DNA of 64,000 bases from Paracidovorax anthurii (GTDB lineage: Bacteria; Pseudomonadota; Gammaproteobacteria; Burkholderiales; Burkholderiaceae_C). The number at the start of each line of letters is the position of its first letter. Positions within the stretch are counted from its first letter, which is position 1. The notes under the pieces were generated by a model, which saw nothing but the letters and a program-made list of their open reading frames with translations, was not told where the DNA came from and ran no database searches. The position numbers and the translations under genes are program-made. The stretch lies in the NCBI RefSeq assembly GCF_003269065.1, contig NZ_QLTA01000011.1, forward strand, positions 52,249 through 116,248, written 5' to 3'. Below, piece after piece: positions 42,974 through 49,815 of this stretch.

Positions 42974-43318
42974 TCAGTTGCCGCCGGGCTCGGCGCTGCT
43001 GCCGGCCACGGCGCTGGTGCCACCCTGGCGGCGCACTTCGGCCAGGTATTCGGGGCCGCTGCGCAGGCGGCGGTACTCGGCCACGCGCTGCTGGTAGGCC
43101 GGGTCGACGATGGCCGTGCGGTCGCCTTCGCCGGTCTGGTTCAGGCCGGCGCGGTTCCACAGAACCAGGTCGGCGACCACTTCGGCGCGGGTGAGGGCCG
43201 GGCCCTGGGCCACGGGCTGGGCGCCGAACCAGTCATCCTGCGAGGTGGGGGCAGCGGAGGCGGCACCTGCGAAGGCGAGGGCGGCCAGGGCGATGAAGAG
43301 GGGCTTGCGTGCTTGCAT
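42974..43318 (-). CDS. DUF4148 secreted protein, paralogue 2
   Basis: 114 residues: Sec signal peptide (MQARKPLFIALAALAFAGAA) and the same DUF4148 core, LTRAEVVADLVLWNRAGLNQ and VAEYRRLRSGPEYLAEVRRQ. Clearly a tandem duplicate of the gene at 42391, with about half the residues conserved. An AAAGGA site precedes the ATG at 43318. Function unknown. Confidence 0.85.
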   Translation of the reverse strand: MQARKPLFIALAALAFAGAASAAPTSQDDWFGAQPVAQGPALTRAEVVADLVLWNRAGLNQTGEGDRTAIVDPAYQQRVAEYRRLRSGPEYLAEVRRQGGTSAVAGSSAEPGGN

Positions 43319-43419
43319 GGTGGAGTCCTTTCGGGGTTGGGTCGGTCGCCGCGTTGCGGTGGTGCGTTGCGGCATGGGAGGAAGTGTCCGCCCGCGACCC
43401 CTGGGGCGTCTGTGCGTAA

Positions 43420-43437
43420 GCGCACAGGTTCCGGCGG
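43420..43437. promoter_or_regulatory. Operator-like palindrome of DUF4148 gene 2
   Basis: CTGTGCG (43420-43426), TAAG, CGCACAG (43431-43437): a perfect 7-bp inverted repeat, 102 bases before the start at 43318, sharing TGTGCGNAANCGCA with 42849-42862. Confidence 0.5.
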
Positions 43438-43474
43438 ATTCCCGCGCGCCGCCCGCGCCGCCGGTCCGGCGCGA

Positions 43475-45235
43475 TCAGCGCGAAGGGCCGCCCCAGAGGG
43501 CGGCCGGGCGGGCCGCGTGCAGTACCGCCAGCGGCTGCGAGCGGCCCCGCACGGTGATCTGCTCGGGTGCGCCCAGCAGGTCCTCCACGCCCGCGAGGCG
43601 CGCCACCTCCTGCGAGAGCACGAGGCGCGCGGCCGCCACCTTGGAGTGGTCCTGCAGGCGGCTGGCGGTGTTCACCACCTCGCCCACGGCGGTGAAGGTG
43701 GTCGTGTCCTCGAAGCCCACCTCGCCCACGGCCACGGCGCCCGCGTGCAGGCCCATGCCGAAGTCCAGCGCGTGGCCGAACTGGGCGCTGAAGCCCTCGG
43801 TCCAGGCGTCCATGCGCTCCTCGATGAGCGCGGCGGCGCGCAGGGCCTGGCGGCAGGCGGTGGGCAGGTCGCTCTCCAGCCCGAAGAGGGCCATCACGCT
43901 GTCGCCGATGAACTGGTTGGGCAGGCCGCCGGCCTCGCGCACGGCGCTGCCCACGCGCTCGAAATACTGGTCCAGCACCCAGGCCAGGTCGAACGGCCAC
44001 TGGCGCTCGGCCAGCCCCGACCAGCGCCGCAGGTCCACGAACAGCACGGCCACCTGCCGCTCGCCGCCCAGCCGGCCGGCGGGGCCGGCCGCGCCGGGCT
44101 GGAAGAGCGGCACCACCCGCACGCTGCCGCGCGGGCGCAGCTGGCAGGCCAGCCGCACGTCCGGCGGGGCGTTCACGCGGCGCAGCGTGCGCTGCTCGTC
44201 GCGGCCCGGCGGCGGCAGCTCTACGTCCAGCGCGGCGACGCGCACGCGGCAGGTGGAGCAGCGCGCCCGCCCGCCGCACATCGACAGGTGGGGGATGCCG
44301 TGCAGGCGGCTCGCCTCCAGCACGCTCGTGCCCTGCGGCACCTGCACGGTGCGCTGCGGGTAGCGCAGGGTCACGCAGCCTTCGCCCCGGCGGCGCTGCA
44401 GAGCGCCCCAGGCCATGCGCCCGCCCACCAGCGCGGCCAGCGCCAGCAGCCAGCCGGTCTGCAGGCCCTCGGTGAGCGTGCGCGCCGCCTCGCCGGCCGG
44501 GCGCGACGGCCCGGTCGCGCGCAGGGCCTGCGCGGTCCAGGCGATCTCGCGGCCCATGGCCAGCACGCCCAGCAGCGCCAGCGCGGGCAGCAGCACCGCG
44601 CCTGCGAGCAGCAGCGGCTGGTGGCGGCGCCAGGCGGCGCGGTGGCGCATCGCCAGGTGCAGGCCCAGGCAGCCGTGCACCCAGGCCAGCGCGAGCAGAA
44701 GCGTCTGCCGCACCAGGCCCTCGGGCGTCCAGAGGGCGCGCACGATGCGCAGGTAGGAGGGCTCCACGCCCCAGGCGCTCTCCAGCCAGCGCGTGGCGAC
44801 CACGTGGGTGGCGAGCAGCAGCGGCAGCAGCAGGCCCAGCGCGATGCGCAGCGCCTCCACGGGCGGCATGCGCCACGTGCGGCGCTGCCACAGCGCCACG
44901 CCGGCCATGGCGAGGTGCACGGCGAACGCGCCGTAGAGCACGGCGGTGCCCGGCGCCGAATCCCAGGCGGCATGCACGGCGCGGCGCGTGGCCTCGGCCG
45001 CGCCCAGCGAAATCAGCCCCGCGGCGTGCGTGGCCAGGTGCAGTGCCACGTAGATCCACAGCGCCAGCCCGCTGGCCCAGCGCAGGGCGCGTGCCGAGGG
45101 CCCGCTCCAGCCGGCCGGGGCGGCGGCCTCGCCGGGCGGGCGGCGGCGGGCGGCGCGCAGCAGGCGGGCCAGGGCGGCGTACAGGGGCGGGGGCATCGGT
45201 GGTGGGGTGGGGCGGCGGGCAGGGCGGGTGAGCAT
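43475..45235 (-). CDS. Membrane class III adenylate cyclase with heme-type anchor and [2Fe-2S] domain
   Basis: 586 residues in three parts. Residues 54-276 hold six membrane helices with many intramembrane or flanking His (H66, H70, H107, H144, H187, H193), recalling the succinate-dehydrogenase-type diheme anchor described for some rhizobial cyclases. Residues 287-375 are a plant-type ferredoxin with C320, C326, C329 and C364. Residues 393-570 are a class III cyclase domain with metal ligands D401 (LFVDLRRWSG) and D445 (FIGDSVMALFG). I infer that redox state or quinol controls cAMP synthesis. It diverges from a Crp/Fnr gene across 54 bases. The start at 45235 is preferred for its purine-rich leader; 45196 (MPPPLYAALARLL) is the alternative. 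Confidence 0.8.
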   Translation of the reverse strand: MLTRPARRPTPPPMPPPLYAALARLLRAARRRPPGEAAAPAGWSGPSARALRWASGLALWIYVALHLATHAAGLISLGAAEATRRAVHAAWDSAPGTAVLYGAFAVHLAMAGVALWQRRTWRMPPVEALRIALGLLLPLLLATHVVATRWLESAWGVEPSYLRIVRALWTPEGLVRQTLLLALAWVHGCLGLHLAMRHRAAWRRHQPLLLAGAVLLPALALLGVLAMGREIAWTAQALRATGPSRPAGEAARTLTEGLQTGWLLALAALVGGRMAWGALQRRRGEGCVTLRYPQRTVQVPQGTSVLEASRLHGIPHLSMCGGRARCSTCRVRVAALDVELPPPGRDEQRTLRRVNAPPDVRLACQLRPRGSVRVVPLFQPGAAGPAGRLGGERQVAVLFVDLRRWSGLAERQWPFDLAWVLDQYFERVGSAVREAGGLPNQFIGDSVMALFGLESDLPTACRQALRAAALIEERMDAWTEGFSAQFGHALDFGMGLHAGAVAVGEVGFEDTTTFTAVGEVVNTASRLQDHSKVAAARLVLSQEVARLAGVEDLLGAPEQITVRGRSQPLAVLHAARPAALWGGPSR

Positions 45236-45289
45236 AATCCCCCCGCCCGGCGCCCGCGCCGCCCCCTTCGCCTGCCCCGCGCTTCCTGC

Positions 45290-46003
45290 ATGACTTCCCC
45301 CGCCACCCCCCGCTCCAGCCTCGCGCTGCGCCGCGTTCCGCTCTTCGAGGGCCTGGACGCGGCCCGGCTCGACCGCATCGCGCAGCAGTGCCAGTGGCAG
45401 CAGATGCCGGCGCGCCGGCGGCTCTTCTCGCGCGCGGCCTCGGGTGGCGACGTGTACTTCGTGCTCTCGGGGCGGGTGCGCGTCACCACCTACTCGGCCA
45501 ACGGCCGGCAGGTCACGTTCCGCGACTGCGAGCCGGGCGAGCCCATCGGGCTGCTGGCCGCGCTGGACGGCGGGGCGCGCTCGGCCGACGTGGTCACGCT
45601 GGAGCCCACGCTGGTGGCCAGCCTGCCGCCGGCCGATTTCCGCGCGCTCATGGCCGAGGAGCCCGCCGTGGCGCAGCGCGTGGTGCAGGGCCTGTGCGCG
45701 CTGGTGCGGGAGCTGTCCGAGCGGGTGATCGACCTCAGCACCCTGGGCGTGCAGAACCGCCTGCACGCCGAGCTGCTGCGCATGGCCCGCGCGGCGGGGG
45801 CGGATGCGCAGGGCCGCGCGCGCATCGAGCCGGCGCCCGCCCACGTGGAGCTGGCCGGCCGCATCAGCACCAACCGCGAGCAGGTCACGCGCGAATTGGG
45901 TGCGCTTGCGCGCCAGGGCCTGCTGGAGAAGGACGGCCGCGCCTTCGTCGTCACCGACCTCGCCCGGCTGGAGCGCATGGTGGCCGAGGTGCGCGGTGGT
46001 TGA
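45290..46003 (+). CDS. Crp/Fnr-family transcriptional regulator
   Basis: 237 residues. A cyclic-nucleotide-binding domain (about 15-130: VPLFEGLDAARLDRIAQQCQ, GDVYFVLSGRVRVTTYSANG, CEPGEPIGLLAALDGG) and a Crp-type winged helix (about 150-225: LAGRISTNREQVTRELGALA). There is no N-terminal Fnr cysteine cluster, so it is more likely a nucleotide sensor than an Fnr-like iron-sulfur sensor. It shares its control region with the divergent adenylate cyclase, which suggests that it responds to the cAMP made by that enzyme. Confidence 0.88.
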   Translation: MTSPATPRSSLALRRVPLFEGLDAARLDRIAQQCQWQQMPARRRLFSRAASGGDVYFVLSGRVRVTTYSANGRQVTFRDCEPGEPIGLLAALDGGARSADVVTLEPTLVASLPPADFRALMAEEPAVAQRVVQGLCALVRELSERVIDLSTLGVQNRLHAELLRMARAAGADAQGRARIEPAPAHVELAGRISTNREQVTRELGALARQGLLEKDGRAFVVTDLARLERMVAEVRGG

Positions 46004-46006
46004 GCT

Positions 46007-46057
46007 GATCTGCTATTGAAAACATAGCTACTCATGCAGTCGCGACGCCGACATGCA
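46007..46057 (+). repeat. Family B repeat copy
   Basis: TGCTATTGAAAACATAGCTA, then CTCATGCAGtcgcgACGCCGACATGCA. It starts right after the Crp/Fnr stop and matches 22101-22150 in order and direction, with the palindromic core inverted. Confidence 0.65.
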
Positions 46058-46191
46058 TGCCCTGGGGCCTGAGGCCGGCCCCACAGATCCCCTGAGCGCC
46101 CGCGCCTGCCCGCCATCGGCCGGGAATCAGGGTATGCGGGATCGGAATGCCGATAGGTACGCGGATTGCTATCGCTCGTCAGGCTCTTCCG

Positions 46192-46206
46192 ATAACCTCC
46201 TGTTAT
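46192..46206. promoter_or_regulatory. Inverted repeat upstream of the Bug receptor
   Basis: ATAAC (46192-46196), CTCCT, GTTAT (46202-46206): perfect 5-bp arms 21 bases before the ATG. Possible operator overlapping the promoter. Confidence 0.3.
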
Positions 46207-46226
46207 TCGTGCAAGGAAGAAAAGAC

Positions 46227-47195
46227 ATGCAACGTCGTTACTGGCTCGCGGCGCTGGCCGCGGCATCGGCCCTTCCCGGAATCTCCCTTGCCGAGGAGGG
46301 GCGTCCCTTGCGCATCGTCGTGCCGTTCCCGCCCGGCGGCGCCACCGACATCGCGGGCCGCGCGCTGCAGGAGCCGCTGCAGCGCCTGTTGGGGCAGCCG
46401 GTGGTGATCGACAACCGCGCGGGCGCGGGCGGCTCCATCGGCATGGCCGAGGTCGTGCGCTCGGTGGGCGACGGGCTGACCTTCGGGGTGGCGACGCTCT
46501 CCACCCACGGTGTGAACCCCGCCGTGTTCTCCCGGCTGCCCTATGACCCGGTGAAGGATTTCGCCGGGGTGACCGAGATCGTCAAGGCGCCGGGCATCCT
46601 GGTGATCAACCCCCGGGTGCTGCCGGTCAAGGATTTCGCCGGCCTCGTGAAGTACCTCAAGGCCCATCCGGGCAAGGTCTCCTATGCCACGCCGGGCAAC
46701 GGCACCATCGGCCACATGTGGGGCGAGCTCTTCAAGAGCAGCACGGGCACCTCGATGGTGGCCATTCCCTACCGGGGCACGGGCCCGGCCGTGAATGACG
46801 TGCTGGGCGGGCAGGTGCCCGTGTATTTCGACCAGGTGGCCCCGCTGCTGCCGCACGTCAAGAGCGGCCGGCTCAAGGCGCTGGCCGTGTCCTGGCCCCG
46901 GCGCCTCTTCGACGTGCTGCCCGACGTGCCCACCTACGGCGAACTGGGCTACCCCCAGGCCAACGAGCCCTCGTGGTTCGGCCTCGTGGCGCCCGTGTCC
47001 ACGCCGCCGGCCGCCGTGCTGCGCGTGCAGCAGGCCGTGGCCGCCGCGCTCCGGGAGCCCGCCGTGCGCGACCGGCTGGAGGCGCAGGGCCTCTATCCCT
47101 CGGGTTCCACGCCCGCCGCGTTTTCACAGCAGATCGTGCGCGATATCGGCAAGATGCAGAAAGTCGCCGCCTACGCGCAGATCCAGGTGGACTGA
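46227..47195 (+). CDS. Bug/TctC-family tripartite tricarboxylate receptor
   Basis: 322 residues. A Sec signal peptide (MQRRYWLAALAAASALPGIS) leads to a Bug-type periplasmic binding protein: PLRIVVPFPPGGATDIAGR and QPVVIDNRAGAGGSIG near the start, VSYATPGNGTIGHMWGEL in the middle and WFGLVAPVSTPPAAV near the end. Such receptors bind carboxylates or other small metabolites. No TctA/TctB membrane genes are adjacent, as is usual for the many orphan Bug proteins of Comamonadaceae. GGAAG precedes the ATG at 46227. It is the last conserved core gene before the effector island. Confidence 0.9.
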   Translation: MQRRYWLAALAAASALPGISLAEEGRPLRIVVPFPPGGATDIAGRALQEPLQRLLGQPVVIDNRAGAGGSIGMAEVVRSVGDGLTFGVATLSTHGVNPAVFSRLPYDPVKDFAGVTEIVKAPGILVINPRVLPVKDFAGLVKYLKAHPGKVSYATPGNGTIGHMWGELFKSSTGTSMVAIPYRGTGPAVNDVLGGQVPVYFDQVAPLLPHVKSGRLKALAVSWPRRLFDVLPDVPTYGELGYPQANEPSWFGLVAPVSTPPAAVLRVQQAVAAALREPAVRDRLEAQGLYPSGSTPAAFSQQIVRDIGKMQKVAAYAQIQVD

Positions 47196-47208
47196 CCCGG
47201 CCGGAGCG

Positions 47209-47481
47209 CCGTTGCGTCGCCCCTGCCACGCCGCCGTGGCGCGCGCCATCGGCGCGGCGCACGGCACGACGGCTACCGCCTGCACCTGAACTGCCATTCC
47301 ATGCGGTCCGTGGCCGCCAGCCACGCCACCCTGCACCCAGGCCCCGCGCAGGCCGGTCTCGTGATCGGCGACCACGGCGGCACCACGGGCCAGCCCCGCG
47401 CTCTCCGGGGCGCTGTGCGAAGTCCTGCGCGCGCTCACGGCGTGGCGCGGCACCGTGGACCCGCTTCTGCTTCGCGCCTGA
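47209..47481 (+). pseudogene. N-formylglutamate amidohydrolase remnant, several frameshifts
   Basis: Three frames in succession give family-like sequence. From 47218: RPCHAAVARAIGAAH. From about 47276: GYRLHLNCHSMRSVA, then LVIGDHGGTTGQP. From about 47391: SPALSGALCEVLRAL, ending at TGA 47479-47481. The HLNCHSM and VIGDxxGTT-SPAL blocks are hallmarks of N-formylglutamate amidohydrolases of the HutG type (histidine degradation). The N-terminal half and the end are missing and at least two frameshifts separate the blocks, so this is a decayed gene. It explains the otherwise unassigned 464-base gap and marks a breakpoint next to the effector island. Confidence 0.7.
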
Positions 47482-47560
47482 CGTGACACCCCCCCCTCTG
47501 GCGCCGCGCGGCCAGCGGACGGCGCGGGGCCCGGCATCTGTCCCATTTGTTTCGTTTTGT

Positions 47561-47622
47561 TTCGCATTCTCGGTCGTTATATCGGGTCCGGCCCGGTCGT
47601 CCCGGGGGGTGATCCGTAGATT
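47561..47622 (+). promoter_or_regulatory. hrp-type promoter (imperfect PIP box plus -10) of LRR-Fic gene 1
   Basis: TTCGC (47561-47565), 15 bases, ATCGG (47581-47585; first base differs from TTCGB), 31 bases, TAGATT (47617-47622). The spacing and the -10 sequence are identical to those before the second LRR-Fic gene, which makes chance unlikely. Confidence 0.65.
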
Positions 47623-47659
47623 GGCGTCATCCGCCACCCTCGTTCTCAGGATCCTCGCC

Positions 47660-49324
47660 ATGACCTCTTCCACGCTTGCGGTTCCTTTCGGTGCCTCGCG
47701 CCTGTCCTTCACCTCCACGGAGTCCGGGCGTGCACCGGCTGCACCGCGCCAGCGTGCGGCCGCCACCGGCGCGCCGGAGCTGCAGCGCTGGTATGAGGCC
47801 CTGCAGGCGTGGTGCGATGCCGATCCGGGCCGTGCGCAGGCCCGTCCCGCCGCGGCGGGCGAGGGCTCTGGGCTCTGGGGGCGGCTGGCCGCCCGCGTGC
47901 AGAAGTCCGGCAACGCCGCCAGCGACGAACTCGTGACCGGCTTCGCCGAGCGCTGCAAGGAATTCGCCGCTGCCGCCGACCAGGCCGCCGCGCGCGGCGC
48001 CGAGTTCGACGACGGCCTCGACGAATCCGCCGAGCGCCGCGAGATCGCCGTGGGCCGCCTGCTCAACGCCTACCAGGCCCGCGCGGACCTGCTCGACCTG
48101 CGCAAGCTGCGCCTGACGGCGCTGCCGCCGGGGCTGGAGACCCTGGAATCCCTGCGCCACCTCGACGTCTCCCACAACCCCGGCCTGCAGCGCCTGCCGG
48201 ACACGCTGGCCGGCTGCACGGGCCTGCGCATGCTGGTCGCCCGGGGCAGCAGCCTCGCGTACGTGCCGCCCGGCCTGTTCGCGCTGCCGTGCCTGGAAGT
48301 GCTGGACCTGTCGTGCAACGTCGAGCTGCGCGCCCTGCCCGCCGAGGCCGGCCGCGCCCCCGCGCTGCGCGAGCTGCGGGCCACGCGCTGCCAGCTCAGC
48401 AGCCTGCCCGAGGACATGATCCGCATTCCCTCGCTGGAGCTGGTGGATCTCTCGGACAACCTCAAGCTGCAGGAACTGCCCGCCGGCTGGAGCCCGGCCG
48501 ACACCCGCCTGCGGCTCGCCGGCACGCCGCTGGAGATCATGGCCCGCGTGCTGCGGCCCCTGCCCCTGAGCCCCCGCCAGCGCGGCACGCTCGCCGAGCA
48601 CCTGGACACGATGATCCAGTGCTGGCCCGTCATCCAGGAGCAGCTCCAGGCCGACGAGGACTTCGCGCTCAAGGTGCACTTCCTGCGCGGCAGCCTGTCG
48701 CTCACGGTGCGCACCGACTGGATCGGCACCCAGGAAGCCTACGAGGACGCCGGCTGGGCCGTCGATGGCTGGATGCGCGAAGGTCAGCCCATCACCGCCG
48801 CGCGCCTGCTCGAACTGGGCTGGCTCATCAACTGCCGCCCCTCGGGCCCGGAGCGCCTGCGCACGCAGGAACTCCCGAGCGTGGCGCTGGCCACCGGCAA
48901 GGCGTCCGGCGCTCGCGCCACGGGCGACACGCCCGAGCGCCTGGAATACCCCGCCGCCACCACCTTGCCCGCCCACCTGGCCGCGCTGGAGGCCTGGCTG
49001 GCGCAGGGCGACCCCTCGCGCGTGTCGCTCGACCCGCTGGCGGCCATGGAGCGCGCCGTGCTCCTCTACCGCGCCCTCGTGAGCCTGCATCCCCTGGAGA
49101 AGGGCAACGAGCCCACCGCGCTCGCGGCGATGGACTGGGCCCTGCAGCAGCATGGCCTGCCGCCCGTGCTGCTGCCCGAGGACCCGGCCCTGCCCGTCAC
49201 CGCCCTGTTCTCGGGCCGCCGCATCGCCAGCGGCGACACGGCCCTGGACCTGCTGCAGGAGGTGGTGCGCCAGATGGACACGGTCGTGGTGCGCCTGGCC
49301 CGCAAGGTGCCGGCCACCGCTTGA
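47660..49324 (+). CDS. LRR-Fic type III effector candidate 1 (AvrAC/XopAC-like)
   Basis: 554 residues, no Sec signal, Ser/Thr/Ala-rich start (MTSSTLAVPFGASRLSFTST). Residues about 140-285 hold five leucine-rich repeats of the bacterial type (LETLESLRHLDVSHNPGLQR, LPCLEVLDLSCNVELRALP). The C-terminal part (about 440-500) aligns with a Fic fold: TLPAHLAALEAWL, then MERAVLLYRALVSLHPLEKG with H477 and GN, and ALQQHGLPPVLLP. Canonical Fic is HxFx(D/E)GN(G/K)RxxR; here H and GN remain, but the acidic residue and both arginines are changed. Layout and length match Xanthomonas AvrAC, which uridylylates plant kinases. AGGA precedes the ATG. Likely injected by the type III system; activity uncertain. 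Confidence 0.75.
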   Translation: MTSSTLAVPFGASRLSFTSTESGRAPAAPRQRAAATGAPELQRWYEALQAWCDADPGRAQARPAAAGEGSGLWGRLAARVQKSGNAASDELVTGFAERCKEFAAAADQAAARGAEFDDGLDESAERREIAVGRLLNAYQARADLLDLRKLRLTALPPGLETLESLRHLDVSHNPGLQRLPDTLAGCTGLRMLVARGSSLAYVPPGLFALPCLEVLDLSCNVELRALPAEAGRAPALRELRATRCQLSSLPEDMIRIPSLELVDLSDNLKLQELPAGWSPADTRLRLAGTPLEIMARVLRPLPLSPRQRGTLAEHLDTMIQCWPVIQEQLQADEDFALKVHFLRGSLSLTVRTDWIGTQEAYEDAGWAVDGWMREGQPITAARLLELGWLINCRPSGPERLRTQELPSVALATGKASGARATGDTPERLEYPAATTLPAHLAALEAWLAQGDPSRVSLDPLAAMERAVLLYRALVSLHPLEKGNEPTALAAMDWALQQHGLPPVLLPEDPALPVTALFSGRRIASGDTALDLLQEVVRQMDTVVVRLARKVPATA

Positions 49325-49330
49325 GGGTGA

Positions 49331-49480
49331 GGCAACCCCCTGTGGCGCTGCGCGCCTTCCCCCTTCTCCTTCGGGAAGGGGGACAACGCCGGTGGCCGGG
49401 CCAAGCCCGCTCCACGGCGTTTGCTGGTGTGGCCTGCTCCGCGGCCATCGGAAGGGTGGCGCAGCACTGACTTCATGCGC
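49331..49480 (+). repeat. Family A dispersed repeat, copy 2
   Basis: CAACCCCCTGTGGCGCTGCG, hairpin CCCCCTTCTC/GGGAAGGGGG, ACAACGCCGGTGGCCGGGCC, AAGCCCGCTCCACGGCGTTT and GCGGCCATCGGAAGGGTGGC. It starts six bases after the stop of the first LRR-Fic gene. Confidence 0.8.
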
Positions 49481-49513
49481 CGCGGATGGTGGGCGGCGCA
49501 ATGGATCACTGAA

Positions 49514-49672
49514 ATGAAGCAACCCCCTATGGCGCTGCGCGCCTTCCCTTTTTTCCTGCGGGAAGGGGAGCGACGCTGGTGGCTGGGCCAAGCCCGCTCC
49601 ACGGCGTTGGCTGGCGCGGCCTGCTTTGCGGCCATCGGAAGGGTGGCGCAGTGCCGGTTTCATGCGTCGCGG
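49514..49672 (+). repeat. Family A dispersed repeat, copy 3
   Basis: A direct repeat of copy 2 with the same block order and about 85 percent identity by eye, 33 bases further on. With copy 2 it fills most of the 491-base gap between the two LRR-Fic genes; the rest is the promoter of the second gene. Confidence 0.8.
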
Positions 49673-49705
49673 GTGGCGTGCGGTGTCGTGAATCACGGGT
49701 ACCGC

Positions 49706-49767
49706 TTCGCTTGGCGGGCCATGGCATCGCTCCGGTGCCGTGCGCGGGCGGCGGCGGTTCGTAGATT
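49706..49767 (+). promoter_or_regulatory. hrp-type promoter (imperfect PIP box plus -10) of LRR-Fic gene 2
   Basis: TTCGC (49706-49710), 15 bases, ATCGC (49726-49730), 31 bases, TAGATT (49762-49767). Same single departure (A for the first T of the second half) and same spacing as at 47561-47622, although the bases between differ. Confidence 0.65.
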
Positions 49768-49815
49768 GGGGCCATCCGCTTCCATCCCTTTCCCCCGTGT
49801 GAACCGCCACCCGCC

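Noticed and set aside
47551..47585. TTCGT at 47551 as first half of a PIP box
   Set aside because: The base group 15 bases further on is CGGTC, so the spacing fails; the TTCGC at 47561 gives the consistent N15/N31 geometry.
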